A DNA stretch of 64,000 nucleotides from an uncultured Collinsella sp. (GTDB taxonomy: Bacteria; Actinomycetota; Coriobacteriia; Coriobacteriales; Coriobacteriaceae), in the NCBI GenBank assembly GCA_900765115.1, contig CAAFQK010000109.1, positions 6,811 to 70,810 on the forward strand. The letters are read 5' to 3'. Each line of letters begins with the position of its first letter. The first letter of the stretch is position 1. The position numbers and the translations under genes are program-made. This document shows positions 41,674 through 50,854 of this stretch, piece by piece. Below the pieces are notes generated by a model that made no database searches, was not told the DNA's origin, and saw nothing but the letters and a program-made list of their open reading frames with translations.

Positions 41674-42747
41674 ATGTCATTTCTCGCTTGCGGACCCACA
41701 GCTTTTCAGTACTATCGCATCCCGCCCCAGATACTAGGACTCTATCCGGCAATCCTGCCGCCCGACCATGACCATCGCTTGGTGCATTACTCAAAACAAC
41801 CAGTATTTAAAGACTTGCTCGGCACACCAGTTTGGAGATTCGTGGGCGAAAGAAAACAGCGCGCGAACGGAAAGCTATTTCATAGCCGTCTGCTAACCCA
41901 AGAGCCGCCTCCTGGGTCGTTTAGGCAGACTGAGCATGGGTTTGATGTCACGTCCCCGGAGTTCACACTGCTCAACCTTGCTACGCAGGTCTCGCGCAAC
42001 CAGTTACTCATGGCTTGCTACGAGATGTGCGGCTCCTTTGCAGTGTTCACGCCTTGTAAACGGGCGCAGCAGCAGCTCGATGAAGCAATTTCGCTTAAGC
42101 TCATTCCGCCCGACTGTGGTTGGAAACGCGTTGTCGACACCAAGGGCAATGACACCAACCTGTGGAAGCGCCCACCGCTCCTCAGCGCAGCGGATATCGC
42201 CGCGTTCGCCAAGCAGGCCGCAGGCCTGCGCGGCGTTAAACAACTGCGCTGGGCAGCCGAGCACATGACGGGGCAGACCGCCTCACCCTTCGAAGTACAG
42301 ACCTCCATGCTTGTCTCGCTCCCCCGCGACGAGGGCGGCATGGGCATCAACATCGCAAACAACGTGCGCATCCCACTCAGCGACGCCGCACGCTCACTGT
42401 ATGACAAAACCTGCTGCTACGCCGATATCCTCATAGAGAGCAACATCGACAGCATGGGCGTCATTTTGGAATGCCAAGGCCGCTCCGCCCATGACAGCGA
42501 AGCCGCAAGTCTCTCCGATGCCGAGCGCACCACCGCCCTCACAAGCATGGGCTATGACGTTATCCAGATAACCTATGAGCAAATCAAGGACACGAAGAGC
42601 TTTAACAACATCGCCGAGCTCATTCATAAAAAGGCGGGGCTCCCCTACATCCCAAAGACCGATCAGGAACGCACCGCCGCAGAAACCCTGCGACGGGAGC
42701 TGTTGGTCAATTGGGATGAACTGTTCTCCGTTAAGCCGGCCGGCTAG
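41674..42747 (+). CDS. Hypothetical protein with DUF559-like (PD-(D/E)XK) C-terminal domain
   Basis: 357 residues. The first 200 or so resemble the layout of AbiEi-type, winged-helix antitoxin relatives only in general length and are not recognised. The C-terminal part YADILIESNIDSMGVILECQ, then GRSAH, DAERTTALTSMGYDVIQIT, follows the DUF559/VSR-like nuclease pattern: Asp, a Glu after a hydrophobic strand, then a D-R and L-x-x-x-G-Y-x-V helix-strand. The Lys of PD-(D/E)XK is replaced by Gln. No strong ribosome site precedes ATG 41674. Role unknown; a defence-type nuclease is possible. Confidence 0.7.
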   Translation: MSFLACGPTAFQYYRIPPQILGLYPAILPPDHDHRLVHYSKQPVFKDLLGTPVWRFVGERKQRANGKLFHSRLLTQEPPPGSFRQTEHGFDVTSPEFTLLNLATQVSRNQLLMACYEMCGSFAVFTPCKRAQQQLDEAISLKLIPPDCGWKRVVDTKGNDTNLWKRPPLLSAADIAAFAKQAAGLRGVKQLRWAAEHMTGQTASPFEVQTSMLVSLPRDEGGMGINIANNVRIPLSDAARSLYDKTCCYADILIESNIDSMGVILECQGRSAHDSEAASLSDAERTTALTSMGYDVIQITYEQIKDTKSFNNIAELIHKKAGLPYIPKTDQERTAAETLRRELLVNWDELFSVKPAG

Positions 42748-43592
42748 CAGCTAGCGATCAGAGGGACTGCGGGAACGTCAGAAGCGGCAACGCGAGCCGC
42801 AAAGCCCGCTTCGGTCAGCTCGATGACCTCAGTAAACGTTGCGTCAAAGAATTTCTCGGTTAGCAAGCGATACGGCGGATGATCGGGCTCGCCGGGGTTT
42901 TCGCGTACAATCTCGTGCATGACGCCGATGGTCTTGAGCACATATTCTTTATGGATGGGATACTGACCAAAACGCGCCGCAGCAGTATACAGGCGATCGG
43001 TCGCGCGCGGAATCGAAACAATGCCGAGCGTCTTGCCAAACCAGTCAAAGTCGCCTTGCTTTTTAATGCGGAACTCCTCGCACGGCTTGCCGCCGTGCGC
43101 CTCCAGGTACTGATTCACGCGCGTATTCCATACGGTATCGGCCACCAGATGCGACCAGACACCCAGTGTCAAATCGAGCAACGACTGCGCCACGTCCTCG
43201 GACGCAAGCGAGAACTCACGAGCGCCGGGACCGACAACCGGCTCAGCATCCCTGTAGCGCTGGGGATAGTGCACGCGATTCAGTCGCTCGCGCTCCTCGA
43301 TAATCGAGGTCGCCGCGGCTGGCGCACCGGTGGGCGAACTTTTAAGCAACGGTGCCACATAGGTATCCCAGAACTCATGCTCACGAGGCTTAGGGATAGG
43401 CTCGGGCTTTGCAAAGTGCGTAATGCGATACGGAATGGGATCAGCGATACCGGGAACCATATAGCCCACAAAAATGTCCGGAACCACGCAGCCAAACAAA
43501 AAGGCATTGCGGTCACGAACGCTATCGGCAAGCAGACCAGCACGCGCCAGCAAGCGCTCCGTTTGAGCGATATGAATGTTCCAACTTGGCAT
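42744..43592 (-). CDS. Zinc-dependent phospholipase C-like protein
   Basis: 282 residues opening MPSWNIHIAQTERLLARA, with FLFGCVVPDIFVGYMV, YRITHFAKPEP and GVWSHLVADTVWNTRVN. These His/Asp positions match the metal-binding frame of the zinc-dependent phospholipase C family found in Firmicutes and Actinobacteria, most members of which are intracellular and uncharacterised. No signal peptide is present, so secretion is unlikely. Start ATG 43592 has GGGGGTGG upstream; an ATG four codons earlier is possible. Confidence 0.78.
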   Translation of the reverse strand: MPSWNIHIAQTERLLARAGLLADSVRDRNAFLFGCVVPDIFVGYMVPGIADPIPYRITHFAKPEPIPKPREHEFWDTYVAPLLKSSPTGAPAAATSIIEERERLNRVHYPQRYRDAEPVVGPGAREFSLASEDVAQSLLDLTLGVWSHLVADTVWNTRVNQYLEAHGGKPCEEFRIKKQGDFDWFGKTLGIVSIPRATDRLYTAAARFGQYPIHKEYVLKTIGVMHEIVRENPGEPDHPPYRLLTEKFFDATFTEVIELTEAGFAARVAASDVPAVPLIASC

Positions 43593-43672
43593 AGCCACCC
43601 CCATAAAAAACCTGGATAACTATACCATCACGGCAAAGCCGCGCGGGCGGCTACGCACGCTCTACGCAGCAA

Positions 43673-44467
43673 CTAGTCCGTAACACCGCTTTCGGTTCCA
43701 TACGACGGCGAAGGCACCTCGACCACATGGTGATATCGATCAATATAGATTGCACGGGCACCCAGGCGTCGCACCAAATCCTGGTGATGCGTGCTCATCA
43801 AGACCGTCTTACCCGCCGCGACGTAGGCCAGCAAGAAGTTGACCACAATGTCGCATGAATCCTCGTCGAGCCCATTGGTAGGTTCGTCGAGGACCAAGAT
43901 ATCCGGGTTCATCGACACCACCGCAGCCAGCGCAACGCGCTTCTTTTGCCCGCCCGAGAGCTGATAGGGAGAGGCGTTGGCAAGGTCGGCAACCTGGAAC
44001 AGCCCCATGGCATCGCGCACGCGGCGCTCGAGCTCGTCTGCCGGCAGCCCCATCTGCGCGGGACCAAAAGCAACTTCCTCGCCCACCGTAGCGCAAAACA
44101 GCTGGGCGTCGGCATTCTGGAACACAAAGCCCACGCGCTGATGAAAACGCTGAGCGGCCGCGGAATCCTTTAGAAACGCCGCATCGATCACATGCCCGTC
44201 AAACAGGTATGCGCCGGCATCCGCGAGCTCAAGGCCGTTGATAAGGCGCATGATCGTCGTCTTGCCGCAGCCGTTGGGACCGAGCAGGGCAACGAGTTCA
44301 CCACGATCGATCTGCAGCGACACGCCATCGACAACCGTATGGCCCGCATAGGAGAACACCACGTCGCGCAGCTCGATGAGCGGCGCGACCTCGGCGCCGC
44401 CCGCACCGTTTGTGCCCGTCACGCTATTCGTATCGATCGTCAAAACGTCGCCCTTCCCCATTTGCAT
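43673..44467 (-). CDS. cbiO: ECF transporter ATPase, CbiO/NikO type
   Basis: 264 residues. Walker A LLGPNGCGKTTIMRLINGLE, Q-loop FQNADAQLFCATV, signature LSGGQKKRVALAAV, Walker B DILVLDEPTNGLD and MSTHHQDLVRRL are all intact. It powers the transporter formed with the CbiQ and CbiM genes just upstream in the same direction. In this three-gene set only one ATPase is present, so it acts as a homodimer. Confidence 0.9.
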   Translation of the reverse strand: MQMGKGDVLTIDTNSVTGTNGAGGAEVAPLIELRDVVFSYAGHTVVDGVSLQIDRGELVALLGPNGCGKTTIMRLINGLELADAGAYLFDGHVIDAAFLKDSAAAQRFHQRVGFVFQNADAQLFCATVGEEVAFGPAQMGLPADELERRVRDAMGLFQVADLANASPYQLSGGQKKRVALAAVVSMNPDILVLDEPTNGLDEDSCDIVVNFLLAYVAAGKTVLMSTHHQDLVRRLGARAIYIDRYHHVVEVPSPSYGTESGVTD

Positions 44468-44489
44468 CCCCAGTCGGAACCAGCAGCGC

Positions 44490-45332
44490 CTACAGCACGG
44501 CGCACAACACTGTCAGCAGCGCCACGCCGGCCGCATAGGCCGCATCGCGCCAGCCAAACCTGGCGCGCGCGGGAGCCGGATACGCACCGGCAAAGCCGCG
44601 GCAAAGCATAGCCTCGTCCATCGCGCGGCTGCATTTCATCGCCTTGATAAAGGTCATGCCCATGATACCCGCGATCGAATCGGTACGCGAAAATCCCTCG
44701 GGCGCACGGCCAACGCTGCGCAGCATGACCGATTCGCACAGATCGTGCGCCGTACGACCCAGCACCTCGATGTGCTTGAGCGCCATATCAAACGTAAAGA
44801 TAACTTCGTCGGGTAGATGCAGCATCTTGAGCGCCGCCGACATGCGGCTCCACGTGAGGGTCCACGAAACGCCCAGCACCAGCGACACATTAATGAAGGT
44901 CTTGAGCGCAATCTTGAGCATGGCGCCCGTAGCGGAAGCACCCAGCAGCAGGGCAGGCAGCGCCAAAACCACTGCGAGCCCCGCGGCGCCAAGCGCCGGC
45001 ACAAAGGTCGCGCGCAGCCCGCGTACGGGACGCACGGCAACGAGCACCAGCGCAATGGCCGCCATCAACATGAGGTACAGCGGGCTTTGTGTCAGGCACA
45101 CGCACAGGACGCAAACGAATATCCCCACCAGGCGCACCGGAGCCGAAACGCAAGAAAGGGCGCGGTCGACCATCGACCCGCCCTCGTGCGCGCCTCCACC
45201 CAGGCGAACCCGCTCAAGCAGGCTCGCCAGGTGCAGGACGTTCTTTTGCATCACGCGATGACGAGCGCCCGTGGGCTCGTAACGCTGCACGACCGCAAGC
45301 CAGCTAGGCAGCTCGACCATCGCCATGGGCAC
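44490..45332 (-). CDS. cbiQ: ECF transporter transmembrane protein, CbiQ/NikQ type
   Basis: 280 residues with about five hydrophobic segments and two Ala-Arg-Gly-type coupling motifs: SRMSAALKMLHLPDEV and CRGFAGAYPAPARARFGW. These couple to the ATPase. GTG 45332 is preferred, having AAGGA at proper distance; it overlaps cbiM by 29 bases. ATG 45326 and 45320 are alternatives. The N-terminus is longer than usual CbiQ. Confidence 0.87.
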   Translation of the reverse strand: MPMAMVELPSWLAVVQRYEPTGARHRVMQKNVLHLASLLERVRLGGGAHEGGSMVDRALSCVSAPVRLVGIFVCVLCVCLTQSPLYLMLMAAIALVLVAVRPVRGLRATFVPALGAAGLAVVLALPALLLGASATGAMLKIALKTFINVSLVLGVSWTLTWSRMSAALKMLHLPDEVIFTFDMALKHIEVLGRTAHDLCESVMLRSVGRAPEGFSRTDSIAGIMGMTFIKAMKCSRAMDEAMLCRGFAGAYPAPARARFGWRDAAYAAGVALLTVLCAVL

Positions 45333-46389
45333 CGCTTTCCTTGACCGTCAGCGAGATCAGACGGAATGCGATGGTGAGCACCGCCACGCCAATCACGCCG
45401 GACAGGATATACATGGCAGCCTGACCGGCAAAGCCGAGACCCTGCTCCTCGGAATAGGCCTGCAGGTAATCACCCGTAGGCAGCGCATCGGCAAAGGTCG
45501 GGGTGTCGAGACCGACCGAAGCCTGCAGACTGTCGTCACCAGCCTCCTGAACGGCAGTCGCGGCGCCCTCAGCGTCCCACTCGCCCCAGGCGTCACCGGT
45601 AGCAAGCAAGCCGAGCGGCGTAGCCACGACAAGCACGGCGACCAGGATGAGCGTGGGGACCAGCGAGGTCTTCTTAGCAGCAGTGCCCTCGGCAGCAAGC
45701 TGGCCATCGACGGCCTCGGGCCCGACGATAACGCTCGGCGCCGTCTTCTTAATGAAACCGTAGATGGCGGCCGTCGCCACGCCCTCGACCACGCCGGCAA
45801 CCAACATATGCGGAATCATCATAGCCGGAATGGCAATGGACAGCGGGAAGGGGCAGTACAGCGGAGCGCCCGAAGCATTCGTGAAAAGCATCGGCTGAAT
45901 ACCAAACTCGATTGCTGCGCACAGGGCCGCCAGGCACAGGCCGACCCAGCCGCTTACGATGGCCGAAACCGAGGTGCCCCAGCTCTTGTCTTGCAAACGG
46001 CTGTTAAGCGCGCGGAACACGATGGCTGCGGCAAACGGCAACACGAAGGCCATGTTAAAGCAGTTAGCGCCAAAGGACAGGATGCCGCCGTCGCCAAACA
46101 GCAGCGCTTGCAGCGCCAGCGCGACCGAAACCGCGATAGCCGCGGCCTCGGGGCCCAGCAGCAGCGCGATGAGTGCGCCACCAACGGCGTGGCCAGTGGT
46201 GCCGCCGGGCAGCGGCACGTTGAACATCATGAGCAAGAAGGAGAACGCGGCGCAGATGCCCAGGAAAGCCATGTGCTCGCGATCGAGCGTGGCGCGCACC
46301 TTCTTGATGCAGTGGACCCAAACGGGCACCATCGCCACCGCCATGACGGCATCGGTCTGCGGGGACAGATAATTATCTGGAATGTGCAT
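45304..46389 (-). CDS. cbiM: Nickel/cobalt ECF substrate-binding protein CbiM/NikM with CbiN-like C-terminus
   Basis: 361 residues. The N-terminus MHIPDNYLSP holds the metal-binding Met-His pair. LPGGTTGHAVGGALIALLLG and FGDGGILSFGANCFNMAFV are conserved CbiM stretches. After residue 235 the chain continues with a membrane helix, an outer loop and a last helix, a PDGLE/CbiN-like unit fused on. The transporter takes up Ni2+ or Co2+. The operator upstream has the NikR form, which favours nickel. ATG 46389 has GGGAGG upstream. Confidence 0.88.
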   Translation of the reverse strand: MHIPDNYLSPQTDAVMAVAMVPVWVHCIKKVRATLDREHMAFLGICAAFSFLLMMFNVPLPGGTTGHAVGGALIALLLGPEAAAIAVSVALALQALLFGDGGILSFGANCFNMAFVLPFAAAIVFRALNSRLQDKSWGTSVSAIVSGWVGLCLAALCAAIEFGIQPMLFTNASGAPLYCPFPLSIAIPAMMIPHMLVAGVVEGVATAAIYGFIKKTAPSVIVGPEAVDGQLAAEGTAAKKTSLVPTLILVAVLVVATPLGLLATGDAWGEWDAEGAATAVQEAGDDSLQASVGLDTPTFADALPTGDYLQAYSEEQGLGFAGQAAMYILSGVIGVAVLTIAFRLISLTVKESGAHGDGRAA

Positions 46390-46446
46390 GCACGCCTCCC
46401 GGTTATCGGCGCACGGAATTGCAACGCCGCTTAAATCACCTTGTCA

Positions 46447-46474
46447 GTGTTACGCATTGTCAGATTCGTAACAC
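46447..46474 (-). promoter_or_regulatory. NikR-type operator GTGTTAC-N14-GTAACAC
   Basis: Half-sites at 46447-46453 and 46468-46474 are exact inverted copies separated by 14 bases. This equals the form described for Geobacter-type NikR. It overlaps the predicted transcription start region of the cbiMQO promoter, where a bound repressor would block transcription. No nikR gene lies in the window. Confidence 0.75.
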
Positions 46475-46484
46475 GCCGCGGGCT

Positions 46485-46513
46485 ATCATAGCAAAACGGC
46501 GCACTGCCGACAA
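46485..46513 (-). promoter_or_regulatory. Promoter of the Ni/Co transporter operon
   Basis: TTGTCG (-35) and TATGAT (-10) on the minus strand are separated by exactly 17 bases, 95 bases ahead of the cbiM start. Confidence 0.75.
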
Positions 46514-46635
46514 AGCAGCACGCCGTTATGTAATGCGCGTGTCATATATGAAGGCTCAACGGTGCCTCATACCGAGCATAGCGGTCACGTAGGACTCGAC
46601 GGCAGCCACCGCCGACCCATACCCCAGCGCAAGCC

Positions 46636-49089
46636 CTATCCGCGGACCTCGCCGTTTACGCCCTTGCATACCTTGGTGACGATCTTCTGGTGCGCCTTCT
46701 CGACCTCTTCGCTGGTGAGCGTGTGGTCGTCGGAGCGATACGTAAGCGCAAAGGCCATGGACTTCTTGCCCGCTCCGATGCGGATGGGATCGCGGTAGAC
46801 GTCGAACAGGCGCACGCCCTCGAGCAGCTTGCCGCCGGCGCTGGTAATGCGGCGCTCAAGATCCTCGCAGGTCACAGTGTTGTCGACCACGATAGCAAGG
46901 TCGTGCTCAACGGCCGGGTACTGCGAGAACTCACGGTAGTTCTCCTGGTTGCGGGCGCCCTTGATCAGCTTGTCCAGGTCGAGCTCAAAGGCAACGACGA
47001 CCTCGTCAATGCCCATAGCCTCGCGCGCCTCGGGGTGGATCTCGCCAACCCAGCCCAGCACGGTACCGCCCGAGAGCACCTCGGCAGCACGACCCGGCTG
47101 CAGGAAGGCATAGCTCTCGCCCTCGACGGGACGGAATCGAACCTTCTCGATGCGCAGCTGAGCAAGCAGCTCCTCGACAATGCCCTTGCCAAAGAAGAAG
47201 CGCAGCTTACGGTACTTCATGTTCCAGGACTGCTCGCTCCACTGGCCCGAGAGCACGCCCGCTACGGACTTGGTCTCCTTGGGCAGGCTGGCGTTCTCGC
47301 GACCGTGGAACAAGCTGCCGACCTCGTACAGGTGCACGTTGGGCGTGCCGTGGGCCTCGTTATAGGCCACGGATTGCAGCAGGCCCGGCAGCAGCGAACG
47401 GCGCATCTCGGTCTGCTCGGCCACCAGCGGGTTCATGAGCACCACGGGGCAGCCGCGGCCCTCGGTGGACATGCCAATCTTCTCCAGGTCGCCCGGGGCG
47501 GCAAAGCCAAAGGTCGTGGTCTCGTTGAGGCCACAGGCGCGCAGGATCTCGCCAACCTTGCGGGTAAGCTTCTGCTCGCGCGTCAGACCGCCGATGTGGT
47601 TCTTGGCAGCCGGAATGGTCGCCGTGACGCGACCCATGCCCCACAGGCGCAGGACCTCCTCGATCAGGTCGATCTCACGCGGCAGGTCGGGACGGAAGCT
47701 CGGCGGCGTGACCATAAAGTCCTCGCCGTCGCGCTCGACGGTGCAGCCCAGGCGGGTGAGCGAGCGCTCGATAAAGTCGGGCTCGATGTCGGCACCGCAG
47801 ATGGCGTGCACGCGGGCCAGGCGCAGCTTAATGCTGTCGATGGTCTTGGGCGCGGGGAAAACGTCGACATAGCCGGGAGCAACCTCGCCGCCGGCGATCT
47901 CCTCGATGAGCGCGCACGTCACATTGGCGACGTCCACGCAGCCGGTCTCGTCGACCTGGCGCTCAAAGCGGATGGAGGCGTCGGAGATCAGCGAAAGGTC
48001 GCGGCTGGTGTGCGAGGTGCGGCCGGCGTTGAAGCAGGCACTCTCGACCATCACGTCAACGGTATCGTCCTCGATCTCGGAATCCATGCCACCCATAACG
48101 CCGGCCAACGCCACGGGGCGCTCGCCGTCGGTGATGAGGCCCATGCCGGCGTCGAGCACGCGCTCCTCGCCGTCGAGCGTCGTGAACTTCTCGTCCTGCT
48201 GGGCGGCACGAACCACCACACGACGGTGGCCATCGCGCTCGGCAAAGGTGTCCAGGTCAAAGGCGTGCAGCGGCTGACCGGTGAGCATCATCACGTAGTT
48301 GGTGATGTCGACGATGTTGTTGTGCGGGCGCACGCCCAGGGCGTTGAGGCGCTTGACCATCCAGTCTGGCGACGGGCCGACCTTGACGTTGCGCACGATG
48401 CGGGCAACGTAGCGGTCGCACAGGCCCTCGTCGGCGATCTCGACAGAAAGCTCGTCGTCGGTCGCGCGGCCGGTCTCGACCTTGATGGCGGGCAGCTCAA
48501 CGTGGAAATCTCGATCGAAGATGGCGCCGGTCTCGCGGGCCATGCCGATCATGGACAGGCAGTCGGGACGATTGGGCGTGATCTCGCAGTCGAGCACGGT
48601 GTCGCTCGAGCCCACGTACTCGGCAAACGGCATGCCGCAGGGCGTATCCTCGGGCAGGATCATAATGCCGGAGTGGTCGCCGCCCAGGCCGAGCTCGCGC
48701 GCGGAGCAGTTCATGCCCATGGACACGACGCCGCGAAGCTTGCTCTTCTTGATCTTGACGTCGCCGGGCAGGACAGCGCCGATCATGGCCGTGACGATGT
48801 GGTCGCCGGCCTCGAAGTTCTGCGCGCCGCAGACGATCTGCAGCGGGGCGGGGTTGCCGTCGGCGTCGAGGTTCTTGTCACCCACGTCGACCGAGCACAC
48901 ATACATGTGGTCGCTATCGGGGTGCGGGGTCTTGGTGAGCACCTTGGCAGTCACCACGTGGTCGAAGGACTCGCCCACGGTGTCGATCGCCTCGACCTCG
49001 GTGCCGGTACGGATATATTCGTCCGAAAGGGTCTTGGGATCCTCCGGAATATCGATCATGGTCTTGAGCCAGTCGTAAGAAACACGCAT
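46636..49089 (-). CDS. pheT: Phenylalanine-tRNA ligase beta subunit
   Basis: 817 residues, normal length. Order: N-terminal tRNA-binding domain (VVTAKVLTKTPHPDSDHMYV), B3/B4 editing domain (EITPNRPDCLSMIGMARETG), B5 (LRLARVHAICG), the catalytic-like core and the C-terminal FDX-ACB anticodon domain (FSQYPAVEHDLAIVV, LTYRSDDHTLTSEEVEK). Together with PheS it charges tRNA-Phe; the cognate tRNA gene lies at 22.3 kb. It is separated from pheS by 184 bases holding a palindrome. Confidence 0.95.
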   Translation of the reverse strand: MRVSYDWLKTMIDIPEDPKTLSDEYIRTGTEVEAIDTVGESFDHVVTAKVLTKTPHPDSDHMYVCSVDVGDKNLDADGNPAPLQIVCGAQNFEAGDHIVTAMIGAVLPGDVKIKKSKLRGVVSMGMNCSARELGLGGDHSGIMILPEDTPCGMPFAEYVGSSDTVLDCEITPNRPDCLSMIGMARETGAIFDRDFHVELPAIKVETGRATDDELSVEIADEGLCDRYVARIVRNVKVGPSPDWMVKRLNALGVRPHNNIVDITNYVMMLTGQPLHAFDLDTFAERDGHRRVVVRAAQQDEKFTTLDGEERVLDAGMGLITDGERPVALAGVMGGMDSEIEDDTVDVMVESACFNAGRTSHTSRDLSLISDASIRFERQVDETGCVDVANVTCALIEEIAGGEVAPGYVDVFPAPKTIDSIKLRLARVHAICGADIEPDFIERSLTRLGCTVERDGEDFMVTPPSFRPDLPREIDLIEEVLRLWGMGRVTATIPAAKNHIGGLTREQKLTRKVGEILRACGLNETTTFGFAAPGDLEKIGMSTEGRGCPVVLMNPLVAEQTEMRRSLLPGLLQSVAYNEAHGTPNVHLYEVGSLFHGRENASLPKETKSVAGVLSGQWSEQSWNMKYRKLRFFFGKGIVEELLAQLRIEKVRFRPVEGESYAFLQPGRAAEVLSGGTVLGWVGEIHPEAREAMGIDEVVVAFELDLDKLIKGARNQENYREFSQYPAVEHDLAIVVDNTVTCEDLERRITSAGGKLLEGVRLFDVYRDPIRIGAGKKSMAFALTYRSDDHTLTSEEVEKAHQKIVTKVCKGVNGEVRG

Positions 49090-49177
49090 CTAGCTCTCCT
49101 TTCATACTGAAAGCCTGCGAAGAGATGCAGGTGGAAACTTCAACTTTGTGAACATTCCTTACAAAGCGAGGGTTGTC

Positions 49178-49264
49178 CAAGTGCGGCAGATCGGCCCGAA
49201 AGAGGAGCGCCGCGTACTTTGGTACGCAAGCGACGAATGAGCGCCGAGGTGCCGTGCTTGGGCA
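49178..49264. repeat. Imperfect palindrome in the pheS-pheT gap
   Basis: CCAAG-CGGCA on the left pairs with TGCCG-CTTGG on the right, around a perfect GCGTAC-TTTG-GTACGC hairpin (about 49210-49225). It resembles a REP-like element; no gene is supported in 49,090-49,273. Confidence 0.5.
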
Positions 49265-49273
49265 AGCCGCAGC

Positions 49274-50350
49274 CTAGAACTGATTCAGGAAACGCATATC
49301 GCCCGTCATGAGCGTTCTGAGGTCGGGCAGGTCGTAGCGCAGTGCTGCGACGCGCTCGGCGCCAATGCCAAAGGCGAAGCCGGTGTACTTCTCGGGGTCG
49401 ATGCCGCAGTTGATCAGGACGTTGGGGTCGACCATGCCGCAGCCCAGGATCTCGATCCAGCCGCTGTGCTTGCAGAAGTTGCAGCCCTTGCCGCCGCAGA
49501 CGTGGCAGCTCACGTCCACCTCGCAGGAAGGCTCGGTGAAGGGGAAGAAATGCGGGCGGTAGCGCGTCTTGCGGTCCTCGCCGAACATGCACTTAACAAA
49601 GTAGTCGAGCGTGCCCTTAAGATCGCCAAAGGTGATGCCCTCGTCGACGACCAGACCCTCAATCTGGTTGAACTGCGGCAGGTGGCAGGCATCGGCCGTG
49701 TCGGGACGGTAGACGGTGCCCGGGCAGATCATATAGATGGGCGGTTTCTGCGACTCCATGGTGTGGATCTGCACGCCCGAGGTCTGGGTGCGCAGCAGCA
49801 CGTCGGACTCGCCGTGGGCGTGAGCCTCGGGGTGCGCGACGCTGCCGGGGTTGTTGTCGACCACGTAGAAGGTATCGCGGGCCGAGCGGCTCGGGTGATC
49901 CATGGGGGCGTTGAGCGCGGTAAAGTTGTAATAGGAGGTGTCGACCATGGGGCCGGACTCGACGGTGTAGCCGATGCCGCAGAAGATGTCCTCGGCCTCC
50001 TCGATGATCTGCTTGATCAGGTGCTGGTGACCAATCTGCGGACGGATGCCCGGCAGCGTGATGTCGACGGCCTCGTGCTCGAGTGCGTGCTTGAGGGCGG
50101 CGGCCTTCATCTCGGTGGTGCGCTCGTCGAGCATGCCCTCGATCAGCTGGCGCATCTCGTTGGCGCGCTTGCCCATCACGGGACGATCCTCGGGGGCGAG
50201 CTTGCCCATCATGCGCATCAGGCCGGTGATGCGGCCCTTACGACCGAGCAGCTCAACGCGCGCAGCCTCGAGCTTGGCGGCATCGTCGGCGCCTGCAACG
50301 AGCTCCTTGGCCTCTTCCTCGAGTTTGACCAGATCATCAATCAGACTCAT
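49274..50350 (-). CDS. pheS: Phenylalanine-tRNA ligase alpha subunit
   Basis: 358 residues. An N-terminal coiled coil (about 1-85) is followed by the class II catalytic core: GPMVDTSYYNFTALN, HPSRSARDTFYV, LRTQTSGVQIHTME (motif 2 region) and GFAFGIGAERVAALRYDLPD (motif 3). A zinc-like cluster CHVCGGKGCNFCKHSGW is present, as in many PheS. I chose ATG 50350 with AAGGGAAG upstream; the upstream in-frame extension lies in the T-box leader. Confidence 0.95.
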   Translation of the reverse strand: MSLIDDLVKLEEEAKELVAGADDAAKLEAARVELLGRKGRITGLMRMMGKLAPEDRPVMGKRANEMRQLIEGMLDERTTEMKAAALKHALEHEAVDITLPGIRPQIGHQHLIKQIIEEAEDIFCGIGYTVESGPMVDTSYYNFTALNAPMDHPSRSARDTFYVVDNNPGSVAHPEAHAHGESDVLLRTQTSGVQIHTMESQKPPIYMICPGTVYRPDTADACHLPQFNQIEGLVVDEGITFGDLKGTLDYFVKCMFGEDRKTRYRPHFFPFTEPSCEVDVSCHVCGGKGCNFCKHSGWIEILGCGMVDPNVLINCGIDPEKYTGFAFGIGAERVAALRYDLPDLRTLMTGDMRFLNQF

Positions 50351-50436
50351 GTCTTCCCTTTCGTCTCTCGCGCTCCCCGCTTGCCGAGGCGGCTGCCGCC
50401 GTCTGACGTTGCGAAAACGCGGCCCGGTTCGGTAAC

Positions 50437-50735
50437 AAAAAACCGCCCTCGGGCATGTGCATTGCCCAAGGACGGTTGAATTCCGCGGTACCACCTTGTT
50501 TGACCCGGCGGATGTCTGGCCCGCCGTGCCCACTCTGCGCCCCTTGTCGCGAGGCTCACGGCTTCCCTACTGGGGCTTCGCTGCCACCGGCCGCGCGCCC
50601 GTTGAGGTCGCTGCTCGGGAGTGAACGCTTGGCCCTTGTCACCGCAGGAAGGCTTGCAGCCCATGACCTTCCCTCTCTTGCCGGCGACGCGGCGGGCAAA
50701 ACCCTCTCCGTCAACGCATTGGGCTATAGGATAAC
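50437..50735 (-). promoter_or_regulatory. Phe T-box riboswitch with terminator
   Basis: On the minus strand the T-box GGTGGTACCGCGG (about 50483-50495) is followed by a hairpin built on ACCGCCC/GGGCA with a TTTTTT tract at 50437-50442. Upstream, a long stem I (about 50600-50730) contains a TTC triplet suited to tRNA-Phe. Uncharged tRNA-Phe would favour antitermination of pheST. Confidence 0.88.
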
Positions 50736-50854
50736 ACATTCTGCGAGCATATCGCCGCGTTCCGTTTTGTTCGTGCTGGGTACAAGGCAGGTAGCTGTGC
50801 AAACTGGCCGTGCGCCCATCCATGGCGCTCGGCTCGCGAGATCAAGGATATGGT

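Noticed and set aside
46690..49110. 806-codon plus-strand frame opposite pheT
   Set aside because: Antisense of PheT; low-complexity composition and no start signal.
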